A DNA stretch of 64,000 bases from Orenia marismortui DSM 5156 (lineage in GTDB: Bacteria > Bacillota > Halanaerobiia > Halobacteroidales > Halobacteroidaceae). Positions 8,874 through 18,228 of this stretch are shown piece by piece (the stretch's first letter is position 1; every line of letters starts with the position of its first letter). A model generated the notes under the pieces. The model worked only from the letters and a program-made list of their open reading frames with translations, made no database searches and was not told the origin of the DNA. The position numbers and the translations under genes were made by a program. The stretch spans positions 75,207-139,206 of the forward strand of contig NZ_KB900619.1 of assembly GCF_000379025.1 (NCBI RefSeq), read 5' to 3'.

Positions 8874-10397
8874 TTACTTGCTAACTTCTAAATTAATACC
8901 TTCTTGTTCATAATGAGCAAAATTATATTTCTTAGCAATTTCTTTAGCCACAATTCTACCCGATTCATAAATAGTAGGTAAACCACTACCAGGATGGGTT
9001 CCTCCACCCACTAGCCACATATTAGAAAACTCTTCAAATTTATTATGAGGTCTAAAGATCAGCATCTGATCTAAACTATGAGTTAAATTAAAGCAAGCAC
9101 CATAGCCTACTTGTAATCCTTCTTTCCAATTTAAAGGAGTTATAATCTTTTCATATTTAATATGCTCTTCAATATCTTCTAATCCTGCCCTCTGCTTTAA
9201 TAGAGCTATAATTAAATCTCTAAATTCTTCTTTATTCTCCTTCCAATCAATGTCTGCTTTCAAATTAGGAGTAGGGACTAAGATATATAATGTAGAATGT
9301 CCCTCTGGTGCCAAGGTAGAATCAGTTATTGCTGCATTTTGAATATAAAAGGAAGGATCTTCAGATAAAATCCCTAAATCTTCTATCTCCTTTAGATTTT
9401 TTTCATAATCATTAGCAATAAAAATGTTATGATGTTCTAAGTGATCATAAATTTTATCTATGCCTAAATAAAGCATAAACGTGGAGCAGGAATACTTCTT
9501 TTTGTCTAGATTTTTGTCACTATATTTTCTACGTTTCGCATTGGGAATAAGCTTTCTCATCGCATAAGCAAAATCAGCATTTAAAACTATCTCATCAAAC
9601 TTTTTATATTTATCATTAGTTAATTTTAACTCACTAGCCTTCTTATCATTAATTTTAATCTCTTCAACCTCTGATTTTAGTTCTAATTTTCCTCCTAACT
9701 CTAAGAATAATTTTGCCATCGCCTCCGATAATTCATTTATTCCACCAGTTACATGATAGATTCCCCATTTATACTCTATAAAGGATAGTATACTAAAAAA
9801 AGAAGGACAGGTATAAGGAGACATCCCTAAATATTTAGATTGAAAGGTAAAGGCAATTTTAATTCTTTCATCATCAAAATGATTACCTAAGTCATCCCAT
9901 AAAGTTGTAAAAGGTCTAATTATCGGTAGTATCTTTAAATTTTCTGGTGCAAATAAATCAAAAATATTATTATAGGATCTCTTGAAAATCGGTAGAGTTC
10001 TTGATATTTTATTATTATTATCTTTTACATAACTATCAAAGCCTTCAGCATCACTAGGGCTCAACTTAGAAATTGATTCTTTCATTTCCTCAATATTATT
10101 GCTAGTACACAGGCTGCTACCATCACCAAAGAATAACTTATAATGTGGATTTAGTAGTTCTAGATCTACATAGTCATGTAAATCTCTACCACATTCAGCA
10201 AAAATCTCTTCTAGCAAAGATGGCATCATTAGAAATGTTGGTCCTATATCAAACTTATAGCCCTCTGCTTGAATTGAAGAGTTACGCCCCCCAACCCTAT
10301 CTTTTTGTTCATAAATTGTAACTTGAAAGCCTTCTTTAGCCAATAATAAACCTGCTACTAAACCACCTGGTCCTGCTCCAACTATTCCTACTTTCAT
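8874..10397 (-). CDS. FAD-dependent carotenoid oxidase/desaturase (CrtP/CrtNb or CrtI type)
   Basis: A second flavoprotein of the carotenoid desaturase superfamily, 507 residues. It has GAGPGG at residues 7-12, YEQKDRVGGR, FDIGPTF and the C-terminal GGGTHPGSGLP. It is clearly a diverged paralogue of the 494-residue enzyme in the same cluster. In C30 clusters the second member (CrtP or CrtNb) oxidises terminal methyl groups to aldehydes, and the following aldehyde dehydrogenase fits that order. CrtP-type oxidation uses O2, which is odd for an anaerobe, so a desaturase function is an alternative. It is first in the cluster; AAAGGGAGG precedes the ATG. Confidence 0.78.
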   Translation of the reverse strand: MKVGIVGAGPGGLVAGLLLAKEGFQVTIYEQKDRVGGRNSSIQAEGYKFDIGPTFLMMPSLLEEIFAECGRDLHDYVDLELLNPHYKLFFGDGSSLCTSNNIEEMKESISKLSPSDAEGFDSYVKDNNNKISRTLPIFKRSYNNIFDLFAPENLKILPIIRPFTTLWDDLGNHFDDERIKIAFTFQSKYLGMSPYTCPSFFSILSFIEYKWGIYHVTGGINELSEAMAKLFLELGGKLELKSEVEEIKINDKKASELKLTNDKYKKFDEIVLNADFAYAMRKLIPNAKRRKYSDKNLDKKKYSCSTFMLYLGIDKIYDHLEHHNIFIANDYEKNLKEIEDLGILSEDPSFYIQNAAITDSTLAPEGHSTLYILVPTPNLKADIDWKENKEEFRDLIIALLKQRAGLEDIEEHIKYEKIITPLNWKEGLQVGYGACFNLTHSLDQMLIFRPHNKFEEFSNMWLVGGGTHPGSGLPTIYESGRIVAKEIAKKYNFAHYEQEGINLEVSK

Positions 10398-10451
10398 TAT
10401 AGATTCGACCTCCCTTTTTATCTCAAGCTAGATTAATTATTCGTCTATTTT

Positions 10452-12332
10452 CTACTTTAATTCAAACTTTTCTATTATCTCAAATAATCCATTAGATTCT
10501 TCTTCTAAATAGTCACTGGTCTGATTAACTTCTTCTACCATAATCACATTATCTTGAGTTAATGAATTCAATTCTTCTATAGCTATCTGAATCTGTTCAG
10601 CTGCTGAGCTCTGTTCATCCATAGCAACTGCAATCTCCTCTATCCCCCGAGATGTCTTCTGGCTATTTTTGATAATATTCTCTAATGAATTATCTGCTTC
10701 TACAATTAAACTACTCCCTTCATCAATCTTATTAATGATATTATGAATTAAATTTTCAATCTTCTTAGATGAATTAGCAGTTCTTAAAGCCAAATCTCTT
10801 ACCTGTTCTGCTACAACAGCAAAACCTTTACCATGCTCACCTGCACGAGCAGCTTCTATTGCTGCATTTAACGAAAGTAAATTGGTCTGAGCAGCAATCT
10901 CATTAACCAAAGCGATAATATCAGATATTTCTTCACTCCTCTTACTAATATCTTCCATTGAATCAATGGTCTTCTTTATAACCTTAGATCCCTCTTCAAC
11001 AAAATCAACCGTATTCTTTGATAATACATCGGTATCTTCAGAATTAGCTGCTACCTCTTGAATAGAAGCAGTCATCTCCTCAATAGTAGCGGATAACTCT
11101 TCTAAAGCAGATGCCTGATTTTAAGTTCTCTCAGCTAGATTACTATTATCACTTGCAATTTGATTAGATGATTTACTTACAGACTCAGCCGATGATCTTA
11201 TCCTCTTTAATATTCCATTTAACGATGATATAGTCTTATTAATATCATTAGACATCTCGCCTAACTCATCATTTGACTTAAATTCTACTTCTGAGCTTAA
11301 ATTATTATTAGCTATCTTATTCATGATACTTTGCACCTTTTTAACTGGTCTAATTATTAAAAAGAATATTAATAATCCACTTAACAGAATAATAACTAAA
11401 GCTATTATCCATGTCATCTTATATACCTTTTTTATAAGGTTATTCAAAGGTTCCATAACCTCTGCCTCATCTACCTCTGCAATTAAAACCCAGTTATGAT
11501 CTTTAATTTGCAGTGGAGTATGATAACTTAAAACCTTAATATCACGATAATCTTTAATTGTATCTACTCCTTCTTCTCCCTGTAAAGATTTTCTTACACT
11601 TGAAGTATTAACCTCTTTTTTTAGGATATCTTTGCCATTACCAAATCTAGAATTTGAGCGCATTAAGTAATCAGAACCTACTAAGTAGGTCTCTCCACTC
11701 CTACCCATTCCAGTTCTCTCCTGCATAATATTATTAATCTTATCTATTGGAACTTGTAGGGCTATCACACCTCTTAGTTGATTATTTTTATCCTTTATCG
11801 GGGCAGAGACAAAAGCAGCAATACCTTTACTTGCTTCATAATAAGAAAAATCAATTATACTTAATTCTTTTCTTCCTTTCTTATAAGCCTTGGCTAGACC
11901 TGAATCACGATAAACTCCATTCTCCAAATTAGTAGCATAATCATCTTCTTTCTCTACAGTATAAATAACATTTCCCTCAAGATCCATTAAGAAAGCATCA
12001 TACCACCCATGTTCCTCTTTTAATAAATCTAGATAATCACTAACCGCTTTATCTAACTTTTTATTAACCCTTCTATCATAATCACTAAAATTAATTCTTA
12101 AAATAGGAGACTTTGCTGAAATACTTAGATCACTTAATAATTCATCAAAATATCCTTCTATAGCCTTTTTCTTTAATGCACTAATTGCTTTCAATTCACT
12201 TTCAGACTCATCAACTAATGTTTTAGAATAGTTTTGATAACTATAATACGATGATATACCCAGACTAATTATTAACATTAGTATAAAGAAAAATATTAAT
12301 TTAAAACCAATACTTATCTTGATCTTTTTCAT
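10452..12332 (-). pseudogene. Methyl-accepting chemotaxis protein gene with an in-frame TAA
   Basis: A transmembrane chemoreceptor: N-terminal membrane segment near residues 10-30, an extracellular Cache-like domain, a second segment near 285-305, HAMP, and the cytoplasmic signalling domain with the conserved tip [20 protein letters not shown]. The reading frame is continuous over 627 codons except for one TAA at 11121-11123 (codon 404). There the family has Gln, in a stretch reading LAERT(stop)NQASALEE. A single CAA to TAA transition explains it. As written, translation stops before the signalling helices, so the receptor should be silent unless the stop is suppressed or is a sequence error. 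The start ATG follows CTAGGAGGAG. No other frame damage is seen. Confidence 0.85.
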
Positions 12333-12697
12333 GAGTTATCTCCTCCTAGGAACCGAACTTATCAAAAATATTAGCCTAAAAATGAACTTTATCAGATCAA
12401 TAAAGAGAATAATCATCTTGATAGAGTAATGAATATTCTTAGTAAAGTTCCTACTAGCCTTTATTTTAAATTTGCTACTCAACAAATGATAAAAAAGTCA
12501 TCATTCTTTCCACTATATCCATATCTTTTTTTCCACTAATATTAAATCTCATTCTCCAAAATATAACTCATGTCTGTTATAGACTATAATTAAAATCATT
12601 CCTAAAGCAAAAGGACTTATAGCAACAAAAAAGAATGAAAATAATTAAAAGATGAATCAGAATTTCTAATATAAGATGAGAGAAGGAATTATCTAAG
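12333..12697. other. Intergenic region upstream of the chemoreceptor gene
   Basis: About 365 bases with no gene on either strand. It holds the chemoreceptor ribosome binding site and presumably its promoter. A weak AATGAT/ATCATT stem around a T-run lies near 12490-12515. I looked for a c-di-GMP riboswitch and did not find the conserved sequence blocks. Confidence 0.4.
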
Positions 12698-12731
12698 TTA
12701 AAGGAATAGCTTGACTAAGCTATTCCTTTAA
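12698..12731 (-). terminator. Hairpin at the end of the flavodiiron gene
   Basis: A 15-bp perfect stem (TTAAAGGAATAGCTT and its complement) with a GACT loop overlaps the TAG stop of the flavodiiron gene. The run of T after it is poor, so termination may be partial. Confidence 0.6.
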
Positions 12732-13910
12732 CTTCTTAGCTATATTTTTAGCTAATAACTTAGCATCATCAAAATCATCATTATCAGGTGAACATTTCAT
12801 TTCAATTGGTGGGTCAATAAAATCACAGCCACTCTTAGCAGCAAAATCCTCTAATCTACTCAAAGCTCCTCCACTCCAACTATAAGAACCTATAATCCCT
12901 AAACTATGATTTTTAAGGTTTTTATTCTCCAAAATTCTTAATAAGTAATCCATTGGCGGAAAGATACCAGTATTATAAGAACAACTTGCTAAGATTAAAC
13001 CTTCATATTTCCAGATATCATTTATTATATAGGAGACATGAGTTGTAGAGATATTATAAACTCTAATATTCTTAATTCCCTCTTTAGATATATTTCTAGC
13101 CACAGATTCTACTAACTTTTCAGTATTACCATACATAGAACCATAAACTATAACTACACCTTCTTCAGTCTCTTGTTTACTCCAACGACTATAATCATCA
13201 ATAATTCTTTGAGGATTATCTCGCCAAATAGGACCATGAGTTGAAGCAACCACTTCAATATCCAAACCATCTAACTTAGATATTGCTCGTTGTACCATAG
13301 GAGTATATTTACCGATGATATTAGAAAAATATCGCCTAATCTCATCTTCATAAAATTCAATATTTACTTCATCATCAAAGATTCCTCCATCCAAAGTACC
13401 AAAGCCACCAAAAGCATCACCAGAAAATAATATCTTATCTTTACTATCATAAGTCATCATTGTTTCTGGCCAATGAACCATTGGAGTTAAATGAAAATTA
13501 AGTTTATGCTCTCCTAAATCTAAATGGTCACCATCACCTATAATTTTTACATTATCAACAATTTTATAGAAGCCTTCTAGCAAGCCAATTGTTTTTTTAT
13601 TTCCCACAATCGTTATCTCTGGATATGCCTCTTTAAAAGCCTTGATTGCTCCAGAATGATCAGGTTCAATATGATTGATTATCAGATAATCAACCTCTCT
13701 TTCACCTAAAAGATCCTTTATATTTAATAAATAAGAATCAATATGAGTATTTTTCACTGTATCAATTACTGCTACTTTCTCATCTTCAATTAAATATGAA
13801 TTGTATGATACCCCCGATGGCAAAGGTCAAATCGCCTCAAATAATTCTGTACTCCGATCATTAACTCCTATCCAATAAATATCATCAGTTATAGAAACAA
13901 TATTACTCAT
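12720..13910 (-). pseudogene. fprA: Flavodiiron protein (FprA type) gene with an in-frame TGA
   Basis: Flavodiiron proteins reduce O2 to water or NO to N2O in anaerobes. They carry a metallo-beta-lactamase-like di-iron domain (here HIEPDHSG, a metal His in STHGP) and a C-terminal flavodoxin domain (VYGSMYGNTEKL). A start at 13910 has a GAGGAG ribosome binding site eight bases upstream and gives the family N-terminus, DDIYWIGVND. Codon 28 (13827-13829) is TGA, in LFEAI(stop)PLPSGVSYNSYLI, where homologues as I recall them have Trp. One TGG to TGA transition explains it. A TTG at 13823 could restart translation and give 367 residues lacking the first strands. Frame and motifs are otherwise intact. 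Confidence 0.82.
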
Positions 13911-14115
13911 ATTCATCTCTCCTCTGCAGAATTTATTTAAAAGATTTAATTCCATAGCATAGAGCCTATATCTGCCTTATATTTCTTTAAAACAAACCTT
14001 ATATTTCAAGGTAATGGGGAGGCCTTCTTAATAAAATTTGTCCAGTATTTATCTCCTTATAAAAGACATAGGCCCTATGTTATAGAAACAAATCAATGAA
14101 CCATGAATTAAATAA

Positions 14116-14763
14116 TTATCTTCGTAAAGCAAATAATAGCCTTTCTATCTCATCTAAAATATCACTTTCTGTCTTAGCTCCTACAAAAGATTCCTCCCCA
14201 TTAATTATGAGCTTAGGTATAGAGCGAACATTATTCTTAGCTGCTAAATTTGGAAAAGCATTAACATCTATCATATCAGCAGTTATATTATCATTTTCTA
14301 ATGCTAACCTTTGAGCCGAAATTAGAGTCTTAGAGCAATAAATACAATCTAAACTAACAAAAACCTCTAAATGTACCTTATGATCTATAAGAGCTATTCT
14401 TTGCGATAAATTAAAATTTAGTGCTTCCTTTTCACCAGATACTTCTAGTAAGCAGGTAATAAAAGAATTAATCTCATAACCTATCGGAGCACCATAGAAT
14501 TTAATCCCACTCTCTTTATTATCTTCATCCAAGATAATAATCGCTGGTACTTTGTCAATCTCATATCTTTCAGCTCTTGATTTGTTAGCCTTAATATTAT
14601 AAATCTTCAAGTCTATTTTGTCTGATAAATCTGAAATTTCTTTTAGAAATTCTGTTGCTTCACTACAAAGCTCAGATTCATCTTTAAAGTAAATAATATT
14701 AACCTTTTTTTGTAGCCACCCCAAATAATCTCTTAATTCTTTTTTTACCTTATTGCTAAACAT
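14116..14763 (-). CDS. Glutaredoxin/thioredoxin-fold protein (protein disulfide oxidoreductase type)
   Basis: A 215-residue protein with two thioredoxin-like halves. The second half has a redox motif CIYC (near residue 138) followed by the cis-Pro loop VRSIPKLIING, so it should be active in dithiol exchange. The first half keeps the fold pattern (NIIYFKDESELC, then DKVPAIIIL) but has only one Cys at the equivalent place, so it is probably inactive. This resembles the AhpF N-terminal or PDO-type tandem thioredoxin fold. It is monocistronic, lying between the flavodiiron and AbrB genes, which suggests thiol homeostasis linked to oxidative stress. The partner is unknown. GGTAGGTG precedes the ATG. 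Confidence 0.75.
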   Translation of the reverse strand: MFSNKVKKELRDYLGWLQKKVNIIYFKDESELCSEATEFLKEISDLSDKIDLKIYNIKANKSRAERYEIDKVPAIIILDEDNKESGIKFYGAPIGYEINSFITCLLEVSGEKEALNFNLSQRIALIDHKVHLEVFVSLDCIYCSKTLISAQRLALENDNITADMIDVNAFPNLAAKNNVRSIPKLIINGEESFVGAKTESDILDEIERLLFALRR

Positions 14764-15004
14764 AGTCTACTTCACCTACCTTTAATTTGCTAATTTTAGA
14801 ATATATTCATAGGCTGCAGCCAAATCAACAATCCTCTGCAATTATTAACACATCATAAATTTCATTAGATCAGATCCCTAAGCTATAATTTGATCTTTAA
14901 ATTTTTTACTTATAATAGTAAATATCAACTTTTTTCATTTCCACTAAACCAAAGTTATTTAAATTTGGCTATAAATTTAATGAATTATCAAAATAGAAAG
15001 CTTA

Positions 15005-15253
15005 TTATTCCTTAACTTCTAAAAGTTGCTCTAAGCAATTACTACAAATCTTCTTATCTTCAAAGGTAACTACATTATCTGATTCATTACAAAATACACA
15101 AGCTGGCTTATACTTCTTAAAGATGATCTTCTCCTCATCTATATAAATTTCTAAAGGGTCTTTAACTTCAATCCCCATTCTCATCCTTAACTCTTTAGGT
15201 AATACTACTCTTCCTAAACCATCAACATTTCTAACAATACCTACTGATTTCAT
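15005..15253 (-). CDS. AbrB-family transition-state regulator
   Basis: An 82-residue DNA-binding protein. The swapped-hairpin AbrB domain occupies residues 1-50 (GIVRNVDGLGRVVLPKELR). The C-terminus carries two CxxC pairs (CVFC and CSNC), probably a small zinc site, as in clostridial AbrB proteins. I place the start at the second ATG, because AAAGGGAG lies just before it and overlaps the earlier in-frame ATG. A close paralogue of the same length is at 56066 on the plus strand. AbrB proteins repress post-exponential and sporulation genes. Targets here are unknown. Confidence 0.9.
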   Translation of the reverse strand: MKSVGIVRNVDGLGRVVLPKELRMRMGIEVKDPLEIYIDEEKIIFKKYKPACVFCNESDNVVTFEDKKICSNCLEQLLEVKE

Positions 15254-15312
15254 GATAACACTCCCTTTCATTTTAATTTAATATAGCTACTAGCTTGATT
15301 TATTTTAATAAA

Positions 15313-15344
15313 GATAAATGGTAGAATTAATTCTACCATTTATC
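15313..15344 (-). terminator. Terminator downstream of hcp
   Basis: A perfect 32-base palindrome (GATAAATGGTAGAATT and its complement) lies 10 bases after the hcp stop. On the minus strand it is followed by TTTATTAAAATA. Confidence 0.85.
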
Positions 15345-15353
15345 TCTTATAGA

Positions 15354-16979
15354 TTATCCCATCATTTCCATTAAATCTTCTTCAACTGTAGAATTAGCTT
15401 TAATATTAAATTTTTCAATCAACACCTTTAATACATTCTCAGATAAAAATGCTGGTAACTTAGGCCCTAAATAAATATTTCTTACTCCCAAGTATAGTAA
15501 AGCTAATAAGACCAATACAGCTTTCTGCTCATACCAGGCTATATTATAAGAGATAGGCAAATCATTAATATCTTCTAATTCAAAGACTTCAGCTAATTTC
15601 TGTGCAATCAAAACCAAAGAATAGGAGTCATTACATTGACCTGCATCTAAAACTCTTGGAATACCTCCAATATCACCTAAATCCAGTTTATTATATCTAT
15701 ACTTAGCACAACCTGCAGTCAGAATTACTGTATCTTCTGGGAGTGACTTAGCAAAGTTTGTGTAATAATCTCTATCACTATCACGCCCATCACATCCTCC
15801 CATTACAAAGAAACGTTTGACATCTCCATTCTTTACAGCCTCTACAACTTTATCAGCTACACTAAAGACTGCATTATGAGCAAAACCACCCATAATATGA
15901 CCTTCTTCTATCTCTTGTGGAGCACTACATTCTTTGGCAGCTTCAATGATCTGTGAAAAGTCTTTTACTCCACCTTCTACTCTATCATCTATATGAGCTA
16001 CCCCCTCAAAACCAGCAACTCCTGTAGTATAAACTCTATCTTTATAAGAATCCTTTGGCGGGACCAAGCAATTTGTTGTCATTAAGATTGGCCCATTAAA
16101 CTTTTCAAACTCCTCTTTTTGAGCCCACCAAGACCCACCATAATTTCCTACAAAATGATCATATTTCTTAAAAGCAGGATAAGAATTTGCTGGTAGCATC
16201 TCACTATGAGTATAGACATCTACTCCAGCACCCTCAGTCTGCTCCAATAATTCCTCTAAGTCCTTTAAATCATGTCCACTAATTAAGATCCCAGGATTCT
16301 CCCTCACACCAATATTTACTTGAGTAGGCTCAGGATGGCCATATGCTTGAGTATTGGCCTTATCAAGTAAAGACATTGTATTTACTCCCATCTTACCACA
16401 CTTAAGTACTAAAGCAACTAACTCATCAACTGATAAAGTATCATCAGTAGTAGCTGCTAATCCTTCTTGCATGAAGGTCATAATTTCATCATCCTTCTTA
16501 TCAAGTACATAAGCATGATGGGCATAAGCTGCAATACCTTTGATTCCATAGATTAATAACTCCCTTAAAGATCTAAGATCCTCATTTTCTGTAGTTAAAA
16601 CCCCTACTTCTTGAGCTTTATTATAAATATCATCATCACTCTCTGGTGTCCAATTACTAGCTTCTGTTAAATCTTCTTTAACTAATGCTTTTATATTATC
16701 TCTTAAGCTTAATCCTTCTCTGATAGTATTCATAAAATATTCTGAATCGAAGTTGGCATTAGTAATAGTAGCAAATAAGCTATCCATAATAAACTTGTCC
16801 ACTTCTTTACTGCCTTGATTTAATTCTTTAGCCTTAAGATTGTAGATTGATAAATCCTTTAATAAATAAATCAATAAATCCTGTAAATTAGCCACTTGAT
16901 CAGTCTTACCACAGACCCCCATCAATGTACACCCTTCATTTCTAGCTGTCTCTTCACATTGATAACAGAACATTTTCAT
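15354..16979 (-). CDS. hcp: Hydroxylamine reductase / hybrid cluster protein
   Basis: Hcp carries an Fe-S cluster and a hybrid Fe-S-O cluster. It reduces hydroxylamine in vitro and NO in vivo, protecting against nitrosative stress. The 541 residues have the N-terminal cluster cysteines at 5, 8, 17 and 23 (CYQC, then GC and VCGK), as in the class found in strict anaerobes. Later motifs include [22 protein letters not shown] and [10 protein letters not shown], which contain hybrid-cluster ligands. It lies 22 bases after the wrbA-like gene, so the two likely form one operon. The start with AAGGGGG is clear. Confidence 0.96.
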   Translation of the reverse strand: MKMFCYQCEETARNEGCTLMGVCGKTDQVANLQDLLIYLLKDLSIYNLKAKELNQGSKEVDKFIMDSLFATITNANFDSEYFMNTIREGLSLRDNIKALVKEDLTEASNWTPESDDDIYNKAQEVGVLTTENEDLRSLRELLIYGIKGIAAYAHHAYVLDKKDDEIMTFMQEGLAATTDDTLSVDELVALVLKCGKMGVNTMSLLDKANTQAYGHPEPTQVNIGVRENPGILISGHDLKDLEELLEQTEGAGVDVYTHSEMLPANSYPAFKKYDHFVGNYGGSWWAQKEEFEKFNGPILMTTNCLVPPKDSYKDRVYTTGVAGFEGVAHIDDRVEGGVKDFSQIIEAAKECSAPQEIEEGHIMGGFAHNAVFSVADKVVEAVKNGDVKRFFVMGGCDGRDSDRDYYTNFAKSLPEDTVILTAGCAKYRYNKLDLGDIGGIPRVLDAGQCNDSYSLVLIAQKLAEVFELEDINDLPISYNIAWYEQKAVLVLLALLYLGVRNIYLGPKLPAFLSENVLKVLIEKFNIKANSTVEEDLMEMMG

Positions 16980-17001
16980 TAATAAAATCCCCCTTTTAGA
17001 T

Positions 17002-17616
17002 TTATTTAGCTAACTGCTTAGCAGTAATTTCTGCTACATGCTTACCTTGAAATCTAGCTGCTGCCAATTCATTCTCGCTAGGCATTCTACTTCCATCACC
17101 TGCAGCAATAGTTGTCGCACCATAAGGAGTTCCACCACTGATCTCATCCATTGTCATCTGCCCTGCAAAACTATAAGGCAAACCTACCACAATCATACCA
17201 TGATGCAATAAAGTAGTGTGAAAGCTTAAAATAGTAGATTCTTGACCACCATGTTGAGTAGCGGTACTTATAAATACACTACCAACTTTGCCAATTAAAG
17301 CACCTTCTTGCCACAAACCTCCAGTGGTATCTAAAAACTGTCTCATCTGCCCAGCCATATTACCAAATCTAGTTGGAGTTCCAAAGATTATTCCATCTGC
17401 AGCCTCTAAATCTTCTAATGTACACTCCTCTATATCTGCAAACTGATCTTGCAACTCCAAGGCTCCTAATTCTTTAAGAAAATCTTGATCCATAGTTTCA
17501 GCTATTCTTTTTAATTCTACTTCAGCTCCTTCTACCTCTTTAACACCTTCAGCTACAGCTTGAGCCATTTTATAAGTATGTCCATACATCGAATAAAAAG
17601 CAACTAATATCTTCAA
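17002..17616 (-). CDS. wrbA: NAD(P)H:quinone oxidoreductase, WrbA type
   Basis: FMN-binding flavodoxin-like enzyme that makes two-electron reductions of quinones, about 204 residues. Visible motifs are the FMN phosphate loop [13 protein letters not shown] near the N-terminus, [18 protein letters not shown] near residue 80 and [15 protein letters not shown] near 115, all typical of WrbA. I choose the TTG at 17616, which has AGAAGGGGG at proper distance; the ATG 33 bases upstream lacks a site. It is first in an operon with hcp, joining redox cycling defence and NO detoxification. Confidence 0.92.
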   Translation of the reverse strand: MKILVAFYSMYGHTYKMAQAVAEGVKEVEGAEVELKRIAETMDQDFLKELGALELQDQFADIEECTLEDLEAADGIIFGTPTRFGNMAGQMRQFLDTTGGLWQEGALIGKVGSVFISTATQHGGQESTILSFHTTLLHHGMIVVGLPYSFAGQMTMDEISGGTPYGATTIAAGDGSRMPSENELAAARFQGKHVAEITAKQLAK

Positions 17617-18009
17617 AATAAAAACCCCCTTCTTAATTTTAAATAACAATCCTTCAACTTAAAGGATTAACTCGCCTAAATACACTCTATCTTTTTTATT
17701 TCGATCAACTGCATTGATTTTATTTACAAAATATTATAGCAAAATATTCTTAAATAACCTCCCTCCTTTATTTCAAAGATAACTTTTAAACTTTAATCAA
17801 GAAGTTTTATATAGAATTTAACTTTATTTCTTTCTTTAAACATATAATAACATCTGTCACTCTCTAGCTATTAACAAATGAATAACAAAGTAATCACAGA
17901 TTCATTTTTTTAATTTTTTATACTATAATAATCCCAAACAGTCATAAGATACAATTTAAAACAATCACTTCTACCTAAGATATAAAGTGGCTTCTTAATT
18001 TCAACGGAA
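17617..18009. other. Intergenic region upstream of wrbA-hcp
   Basis: About 390 AT-rich bases with no gene on either strand. They must hold the wrbA-hcp promoter. I see no clear consensus promoter, CRP/FNR-type palindrome or riboswitch here. Confidence 0.4.
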
Positions 18010-18159
18010 GGTTATGCCAAGTCGATTCGGTAGTACCACGATCAACATTGCGTCTTAATATAAAAGATCGTGGTTATGCCAAGTCGATTCGGTAGTGCCA
18101 CGATCAACATTGCGCATTACTATAAAAGATCGTGGTTATGCCAAGTCGATTCGGTATCA
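18010..18159. repeat. 62-bp tandem repeat array of hairpin units
   Basis: Two and a half copies start at 18010, 18072 and 18134, a period of exactly 62 bases. Each contains GGTTATGCCAAGTCGATTCG. Within the array GATCGTGG and CCACGATC flank this core, so each unit can fold into a stem-loop. The stretch is much richer in G and C than its surroundings. No ORF runs through it and no recombinase lies nearby. Origin and role are unknown. Confidence 0.85.
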
Positions 18160-18165
18160 GATAAA

Positions 18166-18205
18166 AATAGATATGCCTATGGTTATAACCATAGGCATAT
18201 CTATT
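18166..18205 (-). terminator. Terminator of the phosphatase gene
   Basis: A perfect 40-base palindrome (AATAGATATGCCTATGGTTA and its complement) is followed on the minus strand by TTTTTATC. It abuts the 62-bp repeat array. Confidence 0.85.
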
Positions 18206-18228
18206 AAGATTAGATCTACTACTCTACT

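Noticed and set aside
12333-12719. c-di-GMP riboswitch before the chemoreceptor gene
   Set aside because: The conserved sequence blocks of the GEMM motif are not present on the minus strand.
13827-13829. TGA read as tryptophan or selenocysteine
   Set aside because: TGA serves as a normal stop in the window, for example in the ATGA overlap at 3133-3136 and at 22815. No Sec insertion context is expected for flavodiiron proteins. A point mutation is simpler.
18010-18159. CRISPR array or integron attC cassettes
   Set aside because: Repeats are contiguous with a 62-base period and near-identical intervening sequence, no unique spacers, and no cas or integrase genes. The attC core motifs do not fit.
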